Part shown: positions 1 through 10,370 of the stretch, in pieces
Position numbering within the stretch: the first letter of the stretch is position 1
How the letters are laid out: every line of letters begins with the position of its first letter
The notes under the pieces: generated by a model
Database searches by the model: none
Told to the model about the DNA's origin: nothing
The model's input: the letters and a program-made list of their open reading frames with translations, nothing else
Position numbers and translations under genes: made by a program
Assembly (NCBI RefSeq): GCF_964204645.1
Contig: NC_134033.1
Span: 3,035,631 to 3,099,630 of the forward strand
Direction of reading: 5' to 3'
Length of the DNA stretch: 64,000 nt
Source of the DNA: Tubulanus polymorphus
Taxonomy: Eukaryota > Nemertea > Palaeonemertea > Tubulaniformes > Tubulanidae

Positions 1-101
1 AGTTAATTTTTGAGAATCGGCTGTTTGAATGGCACTGAATGAGTAGTGTCCAGAGGAATTTTCCCTAACTTTTGGGTGATGCATCTTAATGAGTTTTGTA
101 G

Positions 102-197
102 TCACTTTATGACATCCTTCCATTAATATATGGCGGCCTGCCTGTCTATTTCAACGGTTCCAAGCCGCAAATAGCAGTTCATGTTATCCCTGCCTAG
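102..197 (+). other. possible terminal coding exon, unidentified
   Basis: A GTTTTGTAG acceptor-like site ends at 101. It is followed by 31 open codons and a TAG at 195-197. The later part of the reading frame looks protein-like (GGLPVYFNGSKPQIAVHVI). No family is recognised with confidence. It could be the last exon of a gene entering from the left, or chance. It is unique to this copy, because the large duplication begins only at 1307. Confidence 0.2.
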
Positions 198-1306
198 ACT
201 ACGGATAAATGTGCTTTCTGAGGAAATGGGTGGGGACTAGCAGCTGATATCTCAATAATGCGAATGTACGCATGCGGTATATTCATTTTTGGTATGTTTT
301 GGCTTACCTTTATGTTACGTACACATAGAAAAATTATTATGAAATTGTTTGTGAATTCATTGTTGAGCATGTATGTTGCCAACGTGTGCTGGGCACATAA
401 TAATCAACTAAATGATGTATCTGGCATCTGTATTAATTTACGTCGTTGATTGGGGTCGGGACAGGTTTGACAAATCATCTGATATCGGTTAAGGTAACGG
501 CTGATAGTTTGGACAGTGGGAAATTGACGTGTTTGCAATGGTAATTTTAAAGACAAATTAGGCTGCACACACTGATTATTTTTTTTGGTAAAGATAACGA
601 GAACGAGAAGAGTCAGAAAGTTGAAGTGGTTGGTCATATATTGTTAAATTATTAGACTACATAAATGTGGATATAGAGAAATGGGTGATTGTCTATGAAA
701 GCTATTTGAGAAGTTGTGTTTGATATGTTTTTTTTTGCATGACTACAATTGTATAGGCTTGTTCTCATTAAATGTAAGATCAATATACAGATGTACATGC
801 CTCATAATTGTTATATATTACTGATGAAAAGAGTCTCATATTTGATATTTGTAGATGATTACTTTCCCTTAGATAAAGTTCGTGTGTTAAGTTTATAAGT
901 ATTTAGAAATATTTTTTGCTTACCGTAAAATTCTATGGGGTCCATGTAGGTCTCGTTGATGAATCAGATGAACTGATGATGAGTGGGGTGTGTTGCTTAG
1001 TTTAGGTAGAAGTTATGCGGGATGGGATAATAGGGGAAAGGGTCAGAAATTGTGATTTATGGCTACTTTACAGGTGTTGTAAATTGATGTACGGAATGGT
1101 GGTTGTGTATCATTAGTCTTGATGTTCTGAAGGTTTTGTGTAATTTTCATTACCCTGCGGCTGGCTTTAAGTTGTAAGAGATGTTGCTTATAAATGATGT
1201 TCTGAAGCCTGTGCACTTTTGAAAAGATTTTTTTTTTTTGGGAAACTACAATAGGGTCTTGTGAATTTTTGGCGATTGGGGACCAATCGTCTGGGGAGGA
1301 GGATAG
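198..1306. other. non-coding, nothing recognised
   Basis: AT-rich sequence with short poly-T runs (for example near 729 and 1229) and only small stop-limited reading frames on both strands. I see no domain, RNA gene or clear repeat. It is single-copy in this window. Confidence 0.5.
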
Positions 1307-1900
1307 TATTGGGGTGATAAATTAGTAGTTTGCATAGAGGGAGGGAAGCCAGAGTTCAGGGCAGTGGCTGAAGTTAGTAAACAACCTACGTAGATGCTTA
1401 CGTCGCACACAAGACACTGAATAGAAGATAGGTGAAAGTGACGTGAGTATCTGCGTAGGGTTGCTGGTTATAGCGGCAGCCTTGAGCTCTGGTATGGCTA
1501 GGAAGTAAACAAGTAATAAACTCGTGACGTATAACATATGTAGAAGTATACGTCACGAGTAACATGAAATAAGATAAAAAGGGAGGGTCAGCACAGTAAG
1601 GGGAAGAGAGATGCGAGAGTGGCGGAGAAGCCTAAAAATACGAGCTGTAGGAAGGAATAAGAATTGTGCGGGAAAATAAAGAAAGAACGTAGACCCACGA
1701 GATGAGTTGTTATTATTCTGGAGTCAGAGGGATATCACTTATCGGATTAATCGGAACCAACAACGACAACACGAGGGGAGAACGCAACGTGGCCCCCACA
1801 ACAATTGGTTGAGAAATTCAACCCCGCAACATTGTTGGAGAACCGAAAGCAACTCCACAACAGTTCCAAGACAAACTTAATTCTATAGCCAATCTAATAA
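1307..1900 (+). mobile_element. LTR/leader-like sequence at the left edge of the duplication
   Basis: The block holds AATAAAGAAAGAACG, then a T-rich GTTGTTATTATTC run, then a GGAGAACGCAACGTGGCCCCCA stretch that recalls the junction between a retrotransposon LTR and its primer-binding site. A perfect 13-bp inverted pair (CTCGTGACGTATA, 1521-1533 and 1547-1559) lies inside. No gag or pol frame follows, so at most this is a solo or decayed LTR. Copy 2 lies at 56379-56970. Confidence 0.3.
1521..1559. repeat. perfect 13-bp inverted repeat hairpin
   Basis: Arms CTCGTGACGTATA (1521-1533) and its exact reverse complement (1547-1559) are separated by 13 bases. The same hairpin is intact in the second copy at 56595-56633. 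The arms contain a TGACGTA core similar to a CRE/ATF site. Confidence 0.85.
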
Positions 1901-2460
1901 TTTAAGACCAGTGTTAAGGTTTAACCCTTTTCTTTATTGAGGAAATGGCTTGATTTTTGGATATAACTTAGGAAATATACCATTTTGTGTGATTTGTTTC
2001 TTTATTTGACATTTAGATATACTTTTGCCAAAAAAATATTGTATTTTCTTCATGAAGTTTAAAAATTTTTATGAGGTGTGATTTGTCATTATTTTTGGGG
2101 TAATCATATATATGGAATATGTTATTCTGCATTATCTGATAGCTGTGAAAGTTACCTTTCATTTGGTGTAAAGATTATCTGTCTATCTTCATAATTTAAA
2201 AAGTTATGATGATTTTAGTAGTATCCTAGCTCGTTGTTTAATTGCATCGGCCATATACCTTGGGCACAAAAGACCTTTTGAGGGAAAAACGGTTGGGCAC
2301 CAAAGGGTTATGACCACTTTTGGTCTGAAGTCCTGACTACGGAACCGGTCTCTTGGGCCCATAAAATTAACCAGAAATCCCTCGTTGGTTTTATCAGGGA
2401 AATGTAATGAGACGTCCCTGGTTTTATAGATCGATGATGTTTATTTCGTTTTTGTTGAAG
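1900..2460. other. intron or spacer upstream of expansin-like exon
   Basis: AT-rich and without a credible coding exon. It ends in TTTTTGTTGAAG, the acceptor chosen for the first visible expansin-like exon. It probably includes intron sequence of that gene, whose 5' exons I could not find. Confidence 0.4.
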
Positions 2461-3928
2461 GTGGTTTCGATATCGCGATGCAGCTTCCGTCGGGCTGGAT
2501 CCCGAATTCGTGGAAAATGGTGCCGTGTCCTGTTCGCGGTAACATACAGTACCGATTCACCGAGAAAAACAAATTCTGGACGCAATTAACATTTCACAAT
2601 TACAGGTATGGAAATAGTTCTTCCGAGGGATGCACGTAGAAGCATTTTTTCTTTTTAGTTTCTTTGATGATGGAGTTTTAGGAGTAACCCCGAAGCAGTT
2701 AGAAAATAGACTTTTCTTCATATAACTGTGTGTTTTATTTTTTTACGTAGAAGCATATTCAAAGAAAGAAGATTTTTACAACAAAAATTTTGGGGCGTTC
2801 CGGGATCAGTTGCGCATCGTACCTTCAGTACAAGTGTTCCTAAATCTTGAGACTAGCCTTAAGTTATTGTATTGGTTATAGAACTAAGATGACCCTTATG
2901 ATGGCGAATTTTAATGGTAATCGGGATATTGTGGGAGTGGATGTGTGTACTACGTCATTGATATTGGGGCTGGACTGGTTGGCGTTCAATATTGTCGATA
3001 TATTCAAATTAGAAATAACTTTCTTGATCCTTGATAATATATCATTCATAGTATATCATTCGTTGTCGACAATATCGAACAATATGTGGGTTATTCTTCA
3101 AGTCGTCAATAAACTTTCAAGTCAGTTTTCTTTTTATCTTTAGAAATGCCATTTACGAAGTGAATTACCGATGGCCGGGAGAAGAGGCGTGGCGAACGAC
3201 CGAACGCGCTAAATACGGCGCGTTCTTCATCATGAAGGACGTACCCGCAGACGGCGTCATCGAGGTCAAGGTCAAGTCCATCTTCAACTACGACGTCGTC
3301 GGCCGTACTACCGGCTGGAGTGAGTGTAGGCGGATCTTACAGGAATCCGTTAGAAATCTACCACCCGATTTAACACAATTTCGATGGAAATACCATTCTT
3401 AATTACTACGCCGCCAAATACGACCGACCTACGCCCAGCTATCTAAAGCCGGGCGCGTAGGTCGGCCTTGCGACGGCTTGCGACTCACTGCGACGCGACT
3501 TACTGCGACCGCCAGCGACGATCGCGTCGCAACGACCAACCGACCTACGCTACCTTGCGACTGCCAGCGACGGGTTGCGACTGGCAGCAACGCCAGTCGC
3601 AATGAGTCGCACATGTTCTACTTTCTGCGACGCGACGCGACCATCGCAACCGATCTACGCGCTCTTGCGACTGGAGAGCAAATAGTCGCACACAGTCGCT
3701 GACAATCGCGTCGCAACCGACTTGTGCAGCCACTTGTGACGCAACGCGACGATCGCGTCGCGTCGCAAGGTCGACCTTCGGCCAGCTTTCAAAGATGCGC
3801 CTTGCTCTGTTCAGTTCACGTACCGGTATGTTAATTTTCAATTGATTTTTTTTGTAGATTTGGATTACCAAGATTTCGGTGTTCAGCAGCCAGCAGTTTG
3901 CATTCAAACGACTCCCGATACTGACTGA
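2461..3928 (+). CDS. expansin-like protein, 3' part (three exons), copy 1
   Basis: Exons are read as 2461-2605, 3144-3319 and 3858-3928. Junction phases are consistent (AG|A giving Arg, then A|AT giving Asn), donors are GTATGG and GTGAGT, and the stop is TGA at 3926-3928. The spliced frame is about 130 residues. It contains WKMVPCPVRGNIQYRF, then FWTQLTFHNYR, NAIYEVNYRWPG and later VEVKVKSIFNYDVVGRTTGW-type sequence. This matches the plan of the second expansin domain (CBM63-like beta-sandwich): CPV.GNI.YR, an aromatic pair, a YR..G turn and a late V..TT strand. Expansins loosen cellulose non-enzymatically and are usually secreted; the signal peptide and first (double-psi barrel) domain are not visible. 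Third codon positions are strongly C-biased, unlike the receptor genes. The three-exon model is inference from splice signals. Confidence 0.72.
3451..3782. mobile_element. GC-rich MITE-like element with terminal inverted repeats
   Basis: About 330 bp of GC-rich sequence is built from repeated GCGAC/GTCGC words and sits in the last intron of the expansin-like gene. Its ends are imperfect inverted repeats: GTAGGTCGGCCTTGCGAC on the left, and a right end whose complement reads GGTCGACCTTGCGAC. In the second copy (58523-58853) the ends match over a longer stretch. No transposase frame is present. The flanks share a short similar sequence (GCCCAGCT.TC.AAAG), possibly a target-site trace. The open frames in it are a by-product of its composition. 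Confidence 0.55.
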
Positions 3929-3932
3929 TATC

Positions 3933-3938
3933 AATAAA
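3933..3938 (+). terminator. AATAAA polyadenylation signal of expansin-like copy 1
   Basis: AATAAA lies 5 bases after the proposed TGA stop. It supports 3858-3928 as the terminal exon. The equivalent signal in copy 2 is at 59004-59009. Confidence 0.6.
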
Positions 3939-4610
3939 TACTAATTCACGAAAGACAAGACGTGTATTTCTCATTAGTTCGTCATCGGAGAGGAGAGAGA
4001 ACATTCCGGGGCCAGTTACTGAGGGGGATGTCCACTAAACACCAGACATTGTGCTCGGATGCTGGATTGATGCTAATTTGAACCCCTATGAAAATTCCTC
4101 GGGACGCCTGACCATCCATTGGTTAACTGTAATCAACTTTTGAGCAAAAGGCACCCCGGTGTTTTTGGCCTATTACACCAACCAGAACAGAACTTTCATC
4201 GAGAACCGCCACAGGGCATGTACCGCTGGGAACGCGAGCATACTGAGTTCGAACATTGATAATCCATGTATCGAAATACTGATCTCAACTCTGGGAGTCG
4301 AACTTAACTAAGAACGTTCGTAAATACTGTGGTTATCTTTTTTTTTGTTTACGTATATGGCGACTCTCTAGCGCGACATTACGTGCGCAACATCTCTTTA
4401 TTTCTAACAGAGCAGAACCAGTGACTCGGTAGTTGATAAACAGAGATTCATCGTACACACCCCGTCGAAGATTCGTCAATCCCGCTGGCAGGACTGAAGC
4501 GCAAAAGTCCCGCTATTCCTGATGATGGCTGTCAGTAAAAACCGAAATGTTGTGGGTTCATTTTCGCGATAAAACGGTATTTTTTCGTTTTATCCCGCGA
4601 TAACAATTCG
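3939..4610. other. expansin-like 3' flank, no gene seen
   Basis: No convincing coding frame. It is present in both copies of the large duplication (second at 59010-59700) with several small indels. Confidence 0.5.
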
Positions 4611-4952
4611 TGGGCTGGTGGGATGAGCTAGGTCTCAGAATGAGCTAGGTCTGGGAATGAACTAGGCCTGGCGGGAATGAGCTAGGTCTGGGAATGAGCT
4701 AGGCCTGGCGTGAATGAGCTAGGTCTGGCGGGAATGAGCTAGGTCTGAGAATGAGCTAGGTCTGATAATGAGCTAGGTCTGGGAATGAGCTAGGTCTGGC
4801 GGGAATGCGCTAGGTCTGGGAGTGAGCTAGGTCTGGGAATGAGCTAGGTCTGTCGGGAATGAGCTAGGTCTGATAATGAGCTAGGTGTGGTGGGAATGAG
4901 CTAGGTCTAGGAATAAGCTAGGTCTGAGAATGAGCTAGGCCTGGGAATGATT
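4611..4952 (+). repeat. GAGCTAGGTCTG minisatellite, copy 1
   Basis: Tandem units of about 14-20 bp share the core GAATGAGCTAGGTCTG, with an optional GCGG or TA insert between cores. Roughly twenty units are present. The same array in the other segmental copy (59712-60246) is about 190 bp longer, so this tract has changed length since the duplication. Confidence 0.95.
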
Positions 4953-4964
4953 TTTGATCGAGGC

Positions 4965-6110
4965 ATTAGTTAACAGTCTATCGCTAATAGTTCTAAGAAT
5001 TTTCTTCGAATTCAGCGACAATTCATACACAATGGAAATTTGATTTTTTGAAATGTAGTGCGAAATGTTCTAAGATATTTCTTGTGCATTCTAATGAGGA
5101 CTGGTCCACTTCTTATATTTGACCGATTTATCCTCCAGCTAATGAATTATTGATACCCACTGGTCCACTTCTTATTCATTGTATTTGAAATGAACATGTT
5201 TCAGTTTGTTAGAATAGTACAGAGGGTGTGGTACGTATTATCATAGAACCACGCGTTTGTAGTTCAGTGGTATTTTGTAGCCAGTGGTGGTCGTGTCCAT
5301 TGAACCGCATTACGACAAACTCAGTTCATATCGTGTCCTGTTATTGTCCTCGGTCTTTGAAATCGTGTAATACGTGTTCGATTTGAATTGAACCAATTCT
5401 GAGGATTAATTCTTAACACACGTTGAATTCACTATATACACGCGTATATATGTCCAGTCCTTACGTGAGGTTAGGTGAGTTGAATCTTAAACGGGATTTT
5501 GTAAATCTATAAGCTATAAGGGCTCGGGCTTCTTTACTTGAATATTGATTCATCGGTCAGAATTGAAACTGTAAAATATGAAATTGTTTTCTTTTTCAGA
5601 TCAGCCAATCCTCATTGAGGACCTCATTGCTTCCAATACCGCGGGGCTGACTAAACCAACGCTGGTTTCAAAATAATCTATGATTCTCCACACAGAATTG
5701 AATTGGTGGTGAGTAGATTTGTAGGTTATAATACTGGATATAACGGATTGTATCGAGTCAAATTAAAAATCATAACGGTGATCATTACGTTTTTTCAGAG
5801 AAGCTCTACTTCCTCTGATTGCTGTCAATGCGTGCTGGACTTAATCAACTAATACACAGTGGACTTCAGGCCTTCTTCTCTTACTCGGGACCTGTTTGCT
5901 GTCAATACCTGCTGCGGACTAAATCAACGAATACATATTTGGAATACAGACATTCCTCGATTACTCCAGACCCGATTGCTGTCAATATGTGCTGGACTTA
6001 ACCAACCTGGACCAACAGAGCTCAGTGCTGTAGCCTGCTTGGATGTCATATCTTCTAAGTAACAAACAGAAGACTGATCGAAGTAATCCATGAATTGGTG
6101 AGTAGAATTT
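4965..6110 (+). repeat. exon-like dispersed repeat family, + copy 1
   Basis: The left part (to about 5480) matches, inverted, 24930-25560, 44880-45560 and 53990-54540. The right part carries two exon-like units, 5600-5708 and 5799-6097. Each is preceded by a T-rich tract plus CAG and followed by GTGAGTAG. The second contains a repeated GATTGCTGTCAAT.. GCTGGACT.AA.CAAC word. All frames of the units contain stops, so if transcribed they would be non-coding. Confidence 0.7.
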
Positions 6111-6682
6111 CTAACAGTTTTTCGTATAGGAAACTTAGGTTAGGTCGAGTTTAAGCCTATCTATCAAACAGATTGGTCCTCGTTACAGCAATTTCAGATA
6201 CATTAGACTCCTAACATTCCTCTTAACTCGAGTCAATTTCTGACCAGTGATTAATGTTTGAGGTGTTAGAAAAACCTGATTGATATTCTTGATATTCTGT
6301 TGTTGTTATGGTTCTAAATTATTTGTATTAAAGTTTGAAATGATAATTCCACTTGCCGGTTTTGACAAATTTGAGTTAAGAGGAGTCCTATGTAAAACCA
6401 TTTATCAGATAAAGGAAACTTGAAATTTATTCCATAAAACTGGACAATGAAATATTACTTGTAAATTCAACTTGTAACCGGTTCAATCGTCCGAGACATT
6501 CATACAGCACCTGAGAGTAGTCGAGCTATAGGCTTGGGAAGGCTTGTGAAGGTGGTCGCAATTTTGTCCTAAATCATTGATTCAAATTAGTTTCGATCGT
6601 CTGCTTGCCTGGAATTATGAATGTAATCTCTGATCGGTCAAGGACGATTAATCCGGTTATGACGACTGGTATGAAGTTCGGG

Positions 6683-6876
6683 TTTGACTATTTCACGGAA
6701 TGGTTTCGTATTGTAATAATGCGTATAAATATGTAAGTTACCGGGTCCGGAGATTGTGGTTCTAAACAACGCAACAGATGTCGCATTCGCTAATTTACAC
6801 TTGCCGTATAGTTTTCTCAGGAGACTCAGGAGGTTAGCTCGGTGGGCACAGGACGGCGCTCCGGCCCACCGGCCAA
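6683..6876 (+). repeat. left arm of about 190-bp long inverted repeat
   Basis: It runs from GTTTGACTATTTCACGGAATGG to GGACGGCGCTCCGGCCCACC and reappears as its reverse complement at 8869-9053. The arms enclose about 2 kb, which suggests a foldback-type or non-autonomous DNA element. The left arm is also present in segmental copy 2 around 61921-62135. Confidence 0.85.
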
Positions 6877-8868
6877 TTCATGACAGAAATAGACTTTTTT
6901 ACTAAAATGGTTTTTGCAATTTCCGACCAACAGATGATCCCCTCGATTACCAGACTAATCACTTTGGCACTACACACTCAACCTCGCTTAAGTCATTATC
7001 AGATAAGTCATCACACTACATCAGTATTTGTATTTACAATTCTCTGGACTAATTTGTCATACGTTCTTTCGGTAAGTCATCATCTTAACGATTCTCTCAA
7101 CTAAAGAAGACTTAAGCGATGTTGACTGTACTTTCTCAGTGAGCCGAATGAATGAAGACATAGCTATTTTGTGATGGCCCTTTCTGGTCTCCAGCGACGA
7201 ATCGGCTTCTGCAAGTAAATAAAGCTAGTGAGAGTATTCTTAGAAAAAATGATGGCAGATTTTGAATAAAATGACCGTGGAAAACCATTGCGGAAACCAC
7301 TTGGCTTGGTCCAAAGTTGTTACAGCCTGTGAGCTCTGTGACTGCACCCTCACTTATTGATGTTAACTCGGCATTCTTTATTTCATTGTTATCTTTAAGT
7401 GAAAAATAAATCATATCATGTTATTGTGTTCTGTTTTAAGTTTGTAATTTTGGTTGAATCTGCGACAAGTGTAAATTACTTATTCTCTTATTGTTCTTGC
7501 TCAGTCACACGTATAAAATCAGTAAAATACATTGAAGTGAAGCTGAAATTGACCTGATGCAATTGATACAAAGTTCTTTCGAGTTGTTCCTTGAGTGAAC
7601 ACGAAATAGTCGGAGTCTCCCTCCACCGGCGCGAACACGTCTCCCTCCATCGCCTTCCACTATCTAGGCCGTTTCGTGATGCAGTTCCACATATTTGGGG
7701 ACGGCGTTCTGCTTAGGGTTAGGTTTAGAGATTAAGACATTGTTAAAACGAATTTGAGTTAGAAATACACGTTGAAAAGGTATCACTGACGTGTCTAAAG
7801 CCTAACAACCACAACCACCTTTTCATAAAATATGCCCTGCATATTTTTAAAATGTTGATGCTATTTGTTTTGTAGGGTGTCGTAGTATAAGTGAATAACG
7901 TTGTGAGGAGGTGGAATACCTGAAGATATGCGAGGTGTAAATACTGAAATTCATTGCGTGTGTGTTCAATGAAAATAAAGTGTTTGAAATAAAGAATTCG
8001 ATTTCTGCAATTTAGGTCGGGTTTATGAACTTTTCATAGAAATACCGAAATAACGGGTTTCGTCAACACACCAAACACTCGAAGTTCAAGAGAATTCGAA
8101 ATGGTTATAGATAAATGCATTATTTCGAAAGTGTCTTTCTTGGTTTTGACTATTTCAAATCGCTAAACACTTCACTTACCTAGAGGAACGCGACATTTTC
8201 AAATGTATCATTATCGGAACCTTGAACCAGCAGCGGAGAGAAGTCCTTATACAGCACCAGCGGATGAGCAAAGCGTCGTTACAGCATCCAAACTCTACCG
8301 GGTGGTTCTTAGAAAACGCAACAGATGTCATTTTTCGGATATATTTATAACCGAAGATAATAAACTGATTATAAAACTTTTTATTCAACTAAGCCAGGTA
8401 TTCACTCAAAGATCAGCTTCACTATTCCGATGTATTGTATTTGGTTTATTGGTTTTATACGTGTGACTGAGCAAGAATTATCAAAATAAAGGAGACTCGT
8501 AATTTACACTTGTTGCAGATTTAAATAAAATGACAAATTTGAAACCTTGAAACCTTGATTCCTACATGACTTTTATTCAAAATTGTACAAAGTTTATTCG
8601 AATGTAAAAACGGTTTCTGGGACAAAATCATTTCTGATGAGGCTCTGCTCGCTAAACTTGATGACATCTCCATTCATCAGCCAGATACCAGTTATTAAGG
8701 CAGATTATTTCAACTTTTAAATCAATCTCTACAGTAATTCAGTTAATAGGGAAATTAGTGGCACGAGCTTGAGGATTTGTGAGTGAAGTTGACGTCTGAC
8801 AGGACGCAAAGCGCGATAACCATCTCGGTGAAAGTCAGTTTCTAACCTCCATCAGTCTGTGGGCCGGA
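6877..8868. mobile_element. interior of the foldback-like element
   Basis: No transposase is recognised, and the reading frames are short and lack domains. A second, nested inverted pair lies inside: 7436-7522 against 8448-8525, both around TTACACTTGT.GCAGATT and CTGAGCAAGAA. The words GCAACAGATGTC and GACAAGTGTAAATTA from the outer arms recur here, so the interior is built partly from the arms themselves. Several AATAAA signals (for example near 7974) are present without a clear gene. Confidence 0.5.
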
Positions 8869-9053
8869 GCGCCGTCCTGTGCCCACCGAGCTAACCTCCT
8901 GAGTCTCCTGAGAAAACTCTACGACAAGTGTAAATTAGCGAAGGCGACATCTGTTGCATTGTTTAGAACCACAATCTCCGGAACCGGTGATTTACACATT
9001 TGTAACATTATTACAATAAGAAGCCATTCCGTGAAATAGTCAAACCCACACTT
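8869..9053 (-). repeat. right arm of the long inverted repeat
   Basis: Reverse complement of 6683-6876, with a few mismatches and indels. It ends next to an (AT)n tract, a frequent insertion site for such elements. Confidence 0.85.
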
Positions 9054-9057
9054 CATT

Positions 9058-9060
<3 letters not shown>

Positions 9061-9110
<50 letters not shown>
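9061..9110. repeat. (AT)25 microsatellite
   Basis: A pure AT dinucleotide tract of 50 bp adjoins the right arm of the inverted repeat. Confidence 0.98.
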
Positions 9111-9113
<3 letters not shown>

Positions 9114-9344
9114 CAACCTTTCACAAACCTTTACTCGACTCCTCGGTGCCCGTTATAGTCTAGCCCACCTTCCTATACTGCCGAATTGCCCGTATCAACT
9201 CTGGACCAGGTCAAATGTGTTTAGAATTGGTTTTGCACTTAAAGCCAATTTAAAAGTTTGAACGGACACTTCAGTTTCAGTAAATCCCTGCAAAAGTTTT
9301 GTGTTATTGAGCGTCAGGTGACAAATCCACAATTTTAGTTATTT

Positions 9345-9775
9345 CTCAATATTTTCATATTTGTCTCGCGTCTAAATACAGAATCTAGAACGGTTTTAGT
9401 GTCAGACGATTAAAGCGGGTTACAACATATACGATATGGATTGTATGACCCAATATGCAATGAAGCAAATGTTTTCGATTGTTTATATCTGATAAATCGT
9501 TAGATTACTCGTAACTCGAATCTCTTCAAGTCGAATAAGCATTGAAACTCCGAAAACAAATATTGGAATACTTACATTCGATGCTGGCAATCAGATTTCC
9601 GTTGTTTAATTGGAATTCAAACACAAATCACTGAGATCACAATCGATTCGAGTTAAGATTGAGTCCACTGTATTTCAGTTTGCTATAACGAGGGTCCGTC
9701 ATTTCTTCGACTAAGCTTAAACCTAACCTAACCTTAATTTCCTAAACAGAAATAATTCAAAATTTCTACTCTACC
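9345..9775 (-). repeat. fragment of the exon-like repeat family
   Basis: It aligns in the same orientation with 43595-43960, including GCGGGTTA, GAGTC.ACTGTATTT.AGTTTGCTATAACGAGGGTCC and the CCTAACCT.A block. The exon-like units are missing; beyond about 9775 the sequence differs. Confidence 0.65.
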
Positions 9776-10063
9776 GTTGGGTTCGAATCCCGAAACGAAT
9801 GGTTCGCCGCGTTGATACGGGGATAAACATGCTGGACCCAGTGGCACAGTTGTGAGTTAAAGCTAAATCCGAGATAAATACAAATTAAACGAATTAATGA
9901 GTAATTCGGTGGATTTTACCGGATTTGCCAGACGCAATAGAAAAGAAATTCTGCAGTTTGCTGATGTAATTAAGCCACTTTTCGTCAACCTAATGTATCT
10001 CGACAAAATACAGCATCAGATGACGTATGAAATCAGTTGCATGAATCAAATTTGAAATCGATG

Positions 10064-10094
10064 GTTACATGTACATGGTATATGTACATGTAAC
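10064..10094. repeat. 13-bp inverted repeat
   Basis: GTTACATGTACAT (10064-10076) is followed after 5 bases by its exact reverse complement (10082-10094). Function unknown. Confidence 0.75.
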
Positions 10095-10139
10095 ATGGTT
10101 ACACGTAGTTACATGTTAGAATGTTTTCCTATCACAATC

Positions 10140-10370
10140 GGGCGGACCGGATGGCTTAGTCGGTCGGCGACTAGCGTGTCACCGCTGTGGCCCGGGTTCG
10201 AGTCTCGGAGGAGGCGGGTCAGGATGTGGCAAATGATCTCCGGTAAGCGGGCGAGTCGAGAGTACTGTCCTCCCTGGAATGAGGTTGCTAATGCGTGAGT
10301 CCTACAAAAAAACTGGTGTGGGGTAAATTATGTTTAATTCAGTCGTTTCTGGCTGAATTATTTATTTATC
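10140..10370 (+). mobile_element. tRNA-derived SINE-like element
   Basis: The 5' part has a box A (TGGCTTAGTCGG, 10152-10163) and a box B (GGTTCGAGTCT, 10195-10205) with spacing typical of a Pol III type 2 promoter. A GC-rich body and a tail rich in TTTATTTATC follow. The arms do not fold into a full cloverleaf with paired acceptor ends, so it is not a working tRNA gene. Confidence 0.7.

Larger units (their letters stand above)
1307..8764 (+). repeat. large segmental duplication, copy 1
   Basis: From TATTGGGGTGATAAATTA at 1307 onward, the sequence aligns almost base for base with 56379 to the window end, in the same orientation. Small indels are scattered through it, and the main length difference is in the GAGCTAGG minisatellite. 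Left of 1307 the two loci are unrelated. Copy 2 runs off the window, so the right border is unknown; 8764 is only where copy 2 stops being visible. The segment carries expansin-like exons, a TIR element, a minisatellite, the exon-like repeat family and part of a long inverted repeat. Confidence 0.93.

Noticed and set aside
1307-1900. A complete LTR retrotransposon
   Set aside because: No gag, protease, reverse transcriptase or second LTR is visible in the window; at most an LTR-like remnant.
2407-2589. 60-codon frame beginning MRRPWFY
   Set aside because: It is in the wrong frame over the first visible expansin-like exon and is not supported by splice phase.
3160-3402. A stand-alone 80-codon gene
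   Set aside because: It is the middle expansin-like exon read from an internal GTG through its donor into the intron; the phase-matched exon is 3144-3319.
3429-3934. Several arginine-rich frames on both strands
   Set aside because: By-products of the GC-rich GCGAC/GTCGC element; frames are open because the sequence is low in stop codons.
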